This document shows positions 59,690 to 64,000 of a stretch of 64,000 bases of DNA, in pieces (the stretch's first letter is position 1; every line of letters begins with the position of its first letter). A model generated the notes under the pieces. That model had not been told where the DNA came from, made no database searches, and was given only the letters and a program-made list of their open reading frames with translations. Position numbers and translations under genes: made by a program. Where the stretch lies: assembly GCA_028554755.1 (NCBI GenBank), contig JAPTOF010000003.1, positions 22,566,501-22,630,500 on the forward strand. The letters run 5' to 3'. The stretch is from Cordia subcordata. Taxonomy: Eukaryota > Streptophyta > Magnoliopsida > Boraginales > Cordiaceae.

Positions 59690-60705
59690 GATTATGTTGT
59701 TATATTTTGTTTTTGTTTTTTTTTTCCCCCTGAAATTTCATGTCAATAAATTTAGTTTGAAATATTGTTTACTGAATCTTTCTTTAGTTGGATGAAACTT
59801 CGCTTGTTAGATCGCCTTCTGTCCAATGCAGTACCCGTTGTTTTTTTTTTTTTTTCCCGGTTCCCGTTGAGTTTACCTTGTTCAACGGTCAACCCCATGG
59901 CAAACTTTTTGAATTACTTGATATTGGTTATATATCCCCAATCAATTTATTCCATAACACCATTGCGATTCTTGGTTATACTATAGTTAATACCATGTGT
60001 TATAAATCTTTTGAAATTATTAACAAGAGATAATAGTAACGCATACTATTAAGATGGTAACTCTAAAAACATGCTTGGAAAGCCAATCTTATAATTAGAT
60101 TAATATCATAAAAAAAGAAAAAAAAAAGATATTATCATGCTGTTAAGAAGGTAACTCTCAACACCAGAAAGAGAAAAAGAGAAAAGAGACCTATGGAAAA
60201 GAAATATATATATACGTATGTTGAATATTAAAAACATAAGAGTTGCCACCACTAATAGTGGCTCTAGAAAATCTACCGAAAAAAAAACCTTATTAGTGGG
60301 CCGGTCAAATCACCCTCGCAAATAGGACCCGGACCCGTCTAGTGATTGAAATTAGTGAGGCGGTTAAATCACCTGATCAGTTTGAAGAGTTGAACCGTTA
60401 TTTTGTATTTGTTTATTTTTTTCTTGAAATTTTATGTGAAATTATTTAGTTTGAAATAATATTAAAGACTGAATTCTTAATCTTTGAAATAATATTATAG
60501 ACTGAATTCTTAATCTCATTATTTGCCCAATCAACCTTTTCGATTAACCGGATATTAGTTATATATCCTTAATAATAGATAGTAGTAATACATGTTATTA
60601 GAAAAACAAATCTATTACCATAAAGAAAATGGAAACGAAGTATTCGTATACTGGATATTGAAGAAATAGGAGCTGCCACCACTAATTGTGGCTTACAAGA
60701 GAAAA
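59690..60705. repeat. Diverged direct duplication of downstream sequence
   Basis: About 59690-60250 and 60405-60705 share matching blocks in the same order: a TTTTTCTTGAAATTT-like start, TTTAGTTTGAAATA, GAGATAATAGTAACGC or its variant, and GCCACCACTAATNGTGGCT. The second copy is shorter and about 20-30% diverged by eye. It is non-coding and may be a duplication or two copies of one element. Confidence 0.55.
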
Positions 60706-61342
60706 ATAATAACTATATAGTGAAATATTGTTAGGAAAACTTATTTATAAGTCCATAACTTGATGAACAAAAACAGAAAATTGGAGTAATAAGGAAATTA
60801 GGACGCTAAAAACTAACACAATAAGGAAATGATTTATTAGTTATTACCTACTGCTTAACCTAGTATCATGATAAAAGAGAATTACATTAAAATCTCACGT
60901 ATATCTTAATATAGGGTATAAATTGATATTTAATATTTTTAGCACTGTTTTCCTTTGTGTTTGTTTGTGGAGAACCACGAAACGAGTTGGCTTTCTAGTC
61001 ATTAAACCATTTAAAAAAAAAAAAAAAAAAAGCGCCGTTGAGACCATATCTAGAAAAGAAAACAAAAGCGGCGTTGAAACCATACCTAAGCATGTCAATT
61101 ACTTTTTTGCCATCAGTGTTCTCTCAGCTCTGATTATCAACTACCTTTTTAACACCCAATCCCCAAAAAAGAAAAAAAAAGGTCCCGTTTCCTAATCTCA
61201 CTTGTTTGTAAATCGCACACCAAAGGGAAATTATTCCACTAGTGTAGACAGGACATACACAAGATATTTGATCAAATGTCTCACAGAAAATAAAAACCCC
61301 TTAACGTTATCACAAAGCTCAGCTTTCAGCTGATCCCAACGG
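60706..61342. other. Region upstream of the PORR gene
   Basis: AT-rich, with an A-tract at 61011-61030 between two similar AGCGCCGTTGAGACCATA and GCGGCGTTGAAACCATA motifs (61031-61050 and 61068-61085). It contains the PORR gene promoter, but no clear TATA box can be fixed. Confidence 0.5.
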
Positions 61343-62566
61343 ATGGTTCAATGGCAGCTGTTGAAGCGTGCAGGAGGAAGCTGCAAGCAGGTCCATTTTT
61401 CAAGATGTACATACCAGCAAAAACGAAGTCTCGTTAACATAAAGCTCAAGTTAGTAAAGGATCCTGTTTTGGACAACGTAGTAGCCGGCGGAAGAGAAGT
61501 TAAAGCCACTTGTATACTTGTTTCCATGATCGCTTCCCAGGCTTGTCATTGCGTCCCAATTTACCACCTCAACAAGCGCCGTGGCCGGCTCGGCCTACCC
61601 AGTGATCTCAAGCTTTCCACCTTCATTAGACGGTATCCAACTATATTTGAAGAACTAAGTTCACCTGACAGTGCCGGTACGCCCGTCCCCTGGTTCAAGC
61701 TAACTACGGAAGCCGAAAAGCTTCACCGAGAAGAGTGTGTTGTCTTACAGAATTGTTATGTTGATATTCTTCAAAGACTACGAAAGCTTCTGATGCTGAC
61801 TAAGGATAGGGTTCTTCCTCTACAGACGATAGACCAGTTGAAATGGGACTTGGGTTTGCCATATGATTATCACCAGTCACTGGCTCCGAACCATCCTGAT
61901 TTGTTCTCCTTGGTTCCGCTCTCTGATGATCGCGATGGATTGAAGTTGTTGAACTGGGATCAGAGCTTAGCAGTGTCGCATTTGGAGATGAATTCAGTTA
62001 AGGTGAATGGGACGTTTGCATTCCCAATTGGATTCACTAGGGGTTATGGTTTGAAGAGGAAGTGTATAAAGTGGTTAGAGGAGTGGCAGAAGTTACCTTA
62101 CACATCTCCGTATGCGGATGCTTCACGTTTGGATCCTCGAACAGATGAATCTGAGAAGAGGATTGTTGGGGTGTTCCATGAGCTTCTGCATCTGACTATA
62201 CAGAAGAAAACTGAGAGGAGCAATGTCAGTAATCTGCGTAAGCCATTAGCATTACCTCAGAAGTTCACCAAGGTATTTGAGAGGCATCCTGGCATATTCT
62301 ACATTTCCAGAAAGGGTGATACACAAACTGTTGTTCTCAGAGAGGCATACGATCGCGATCAGCTTATTGAGAAACACCCCCTTGCTGTTATAAGGGAAAG
62401 GTACAGAAGCATGATGAAGAAAGGGTTTCTGGATCGTAGCCGAGGGTTATACAAGGATGATGTATCAAAGAGTTCATTGAGAGTGAAAGAAAACAAGTTT
62501 GAATCTGAAGAGGATTCGGATCTTGATATGCTTTCAGAATATGAATCGGATGAAACAGCAGCATAG
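61343..62566 (+). CDS. PORR-domain organelle RNA-binding protein, WTF9-like
   Basis: Single intact frame of 407 residues. The first about 30 residues (MVQWQLLKRAGGSCKQVHFS) are basic and lack acidic residues, fitting a mitochondrial presequence. From about residue 35 a PORR domain follows (LVKDPVLDNVV, LSTFIRRYPTIFEE, LPLQTIDQLKWDLGLP, FERHPGIFYISRKGDTQTV), reaching about residue 375, with an acidic tail. PORR proteins such as maize WTF1 and Arabidopsis WTF9 bind organelle group II introns and promote splicing. WTF9 acts on mitochondrial rpl2 and ccmFC introns. The LVNIKLKLVKDPVLD segment suggests the WTF9 group, but orthology is not shown. Length is normal for the family; an intronless gene is common in it. 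Confidence 0.85.
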   Translation: MVQWQLLKRAGGSCKQVHFSRCTYQQKRSLVNIKLKLVKDPVLDNVVAGGREVKATCILVSMIASQACHCVPIYHLNKRRGRLGLPSDLKLSTFIRRYPTIFEELSSPDSAGTPVPWFKLTTEAEKLHREECVVLQNCYVDILQRLRKLLMLTKDRVLPLQTIDQLKWDLGLPYDYHQSLAPNHPDLFSLVPLSDDRDGLKLLNWDQSLAVSHLEMNSVKVNGTFAFPIGFTRGYGLKRKCIKWLEEWQKLPYTSPYADASRLDPRTDESEKRIVGVFHELLHLTIQKKTERSNVSNLRKPLALPQKFTKVFERHPGIFYISRKGDTQTVVLREAYDRDQLIEKHPLAVIRERYRSMMKKGFLDRSRGLYKDDVSKSSLRVKENKFESEEDSDLDMLSEYESDETAA

Positions 62567-63450
62567 TTCTGGTTAAATGAACATTATAAAATAAATCATC
62601 TTCAACCCCATTCTTTCGTGTTCTCATTACCTCTTTACATAGTCCTGGTGTTTAATGCTTTTATTAGGAAAATCCACCAACATAACAAGAACGAAGACCA
62701 TGAAACACCAGAGATATAACAAGATAATGAAAGGGCATATCTACAGCAATAAGCTGTTCAATAAGACCATTTCCATGTATATATTTCTAATTGAGAAACC
62801 ATGTATTTTCCGCCTCCCATTTTATCACTTCAATCTAAACTTTCTTTAGCAAGCAAACTAAAGGAACAACAACCAGCAAACGGCTAGTTGTGCGCTTCTA
62901 ATTAGTGTTTAGAAATCTAGGGACAAAATGGTAGCAATTGCATGTTAGAATTAGACAAAAGTGAGTAGAAATCACCAAAATTTTGCGAACCAACTCCTAG
63001 AAGTTGCTTAAATATGTTTCCCTTACAAAGAAGGCACATAACATGTAAACAAATGCTAGAATGAAACAAAAGTATGCTAAACGTATAATGAAAAGACTAG
63101 CAATTTAAGGCTTCCACACCAAGCAAAATTATATAACATCTCCACTGCCAAGTGATTCACGTCAAGCAAACTAGATCTACTTGAATGAGATACACAGTTC
63201 ACGTTTACAGTGTAAGCAAAATAACTATGATTATACCTAGATAATTTTAGATCATTTAAGAAAAGGAAAAAATTGTGAGACACGGCAAGAAAACAATTGT
63301 ATACAAATGAACAAGGAACTAAAAGCCATCATGTCAACATATACAATATTGTGTCAATTGTACACAAATGAACAAGGAACTAAAAGCTATCATGTCAACA
63401 TATACAATATCACTTTAGTCATCACCGAGATGGTCATATTATACTCTCAG
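62567..63450. other. Intergenic region between convergent PORR and GP210-like genes
   Basis: Contains the 3' ends of both genes and AATAAA-like sites (62589-62594). It is otherwise AT-rich DNA with no coding signal. A 60-bp tandem repeat lies at 63298-63409. Confidence 0.6.
63298..63409. repeat. Two-copy tandem repeat, 60-bp period
   Basis: AATGAACAAGGAACTAAAAG and the following 30 bases occur at 63307 and again at 63367, almost identical. The near-identity points to a recent duplication. Confidence 0.85.
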
Positions 63451-63990
63451 CTACCTTTGAACAGGATGATTGTCACGCCCAGTATTGCTACTCACAGTAT
63501 TCTCCCTCAGCTTTACTCTTGGGATAAGTAGAGGTTTGCAGCAGAGCAGAGTGAAAAGCAACTCTATAATAAACATTGTCATGCTAATCAGTATATATAA
63601 TGTTTTCTTCCAATACCATAAAACTTGTTGCAGCAGAGGAAGTTCTGACTCCAGACTTAAAGAAGCAGCATAGATTTCTGGAATTCCAGCACTAGGCTGA
63701 AATTCAGCTTGTTGTTCAATGGTCACCCTTAAGCATGCTGTTGGTGTGCTGCCTTCGGTAAAACCCCTAAAGTTAATGTTTAAATGTTGAGACTCTGATA
63801 TGTAGCCAGTGATAAGAGGAGCAACTCTAAGGATAGTTAATAAAAGCCGGATAATTTCGCTTTTGAACTGCAGCATGCACGGGCACATGGAGCTGGCAAG
63901 CAATCTCCCATCAACATCAAGGAAATCTACCCTTACCTTCACAAAAAGTGGGAAGATATTATACAACTCGTATAAACTATAGCTACACAT
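63451..63990 (-). CDS. C-terminal part of a GP210-like nuclear pore membrane protein (partial)
   Basis: The minus-strand frame ends at 63451. Its last 115 residues (TACLRVTIEQQAEFQPSAGI, ASLSLESELPLLQQ, a TM helix YILISMTMFIIELLFTLLC and a short tail) resemble the end of plant GP210, a single-pass nucleoporin anchoring the pore in the nuclear envelope, where the helix sits close to the C-terminus. An acceptor (TCCTTAG) at 63827-63833 may start the last exon at 63826. Residues before it could be intron or an earlier exon. The rest of the gene lies beyond the window. Confidence 0.6.
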   Translation of the reverse strand: MCSYSLYELYNIFPLFVKVRVDFLDVDGRLLASSMCPCMLQFKSEIIRLLLTILRVAPLITGYISESQHLNINFRGFTEGSTPTACLRVTIEQQAEFQPSAGIPEIYAASLSLESELPLLQQVLWYWKKTLYILISMTMFIIELLFTLLCCKPLLIPRVKLRENTVSSNTGRDNHPVQR

Positions 63991-64000
63991 GCATTTACAT

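Overview
The window is nuclear DNA of a flowering plant, most likely a eudicot. It is AT-rich, with GT-AG introns, long LTR retrotransposons, MITEs, a tRNA-derived SINE and microsatellites. Host genes recognised are an LRR-malectin receptor-like gene, two nodulin26-like aquaporin (NIP) copies, a PORR-domain organelle RNA-binding protein and the 3' end of a GP210-like nucleoporin. I cannot name the species.

Region 1 (about 788-37965, + strand) is one very large gene of the LRR-VIII-2 receptor-kinase type. At least 22 exons can be followed: signal peptide, a ladder of mostly 72-nt LRR exons with phase-2 introns, a malectin domain and a transmembrane exon. It ends in a short tail with no kinase domain. 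Two splice sites are broken (acceptor of exon 5, donor of exon 9), a stop codon lies in the malectin exon, and exons 17 and 18 do not match in phase. It is therefore called a pseudogene. Its introns hold a MULE-like element (960-1864), a MITE nested in a MITE (3311-4258), a Copia element (5223-10206, -), a 1.9-kb solo LTR (12578-14476), a SIRE-type Copia element with an env-like ORF (15504-26691, -, itself carrying a SINE and a hAT-like element) and another Copia element (29615-34252, +). None of these insertions interrupts an exon.

Region 2 (38314-58612) is a NIP aquaporin pair: a deleted, frameshifted copy at 38314-38993 and an apparently intact five-exon gene at 57095-58612. An Athila-type Ty3/gypsy element (40096-54575, -) was inserted between them. 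Its env-like ORF is split by a 1.6-kb solo LTR (44051-45658) containing four hairpins whose stems covary.

Region 3 (59225-63990) is more gene-dense. It holds a 142-residue protein with two cysteine-rich repeats (59225-59653), an intronless PORR protein resembling WTF9 (61343-62566, +), and the C-terminal exons of a GP210-like nuclear pore membrane protein on the minus strand, cut by the window end.

No unknown multi-gene system stands out. The least explained items are the duplicated Cys-repeat protein beside the NIP gene, the covarying hairpin array in the solo LTR, and the kinase-less LRR-malectin gene. All domain and family names come from reading motifs; no database search was possible.
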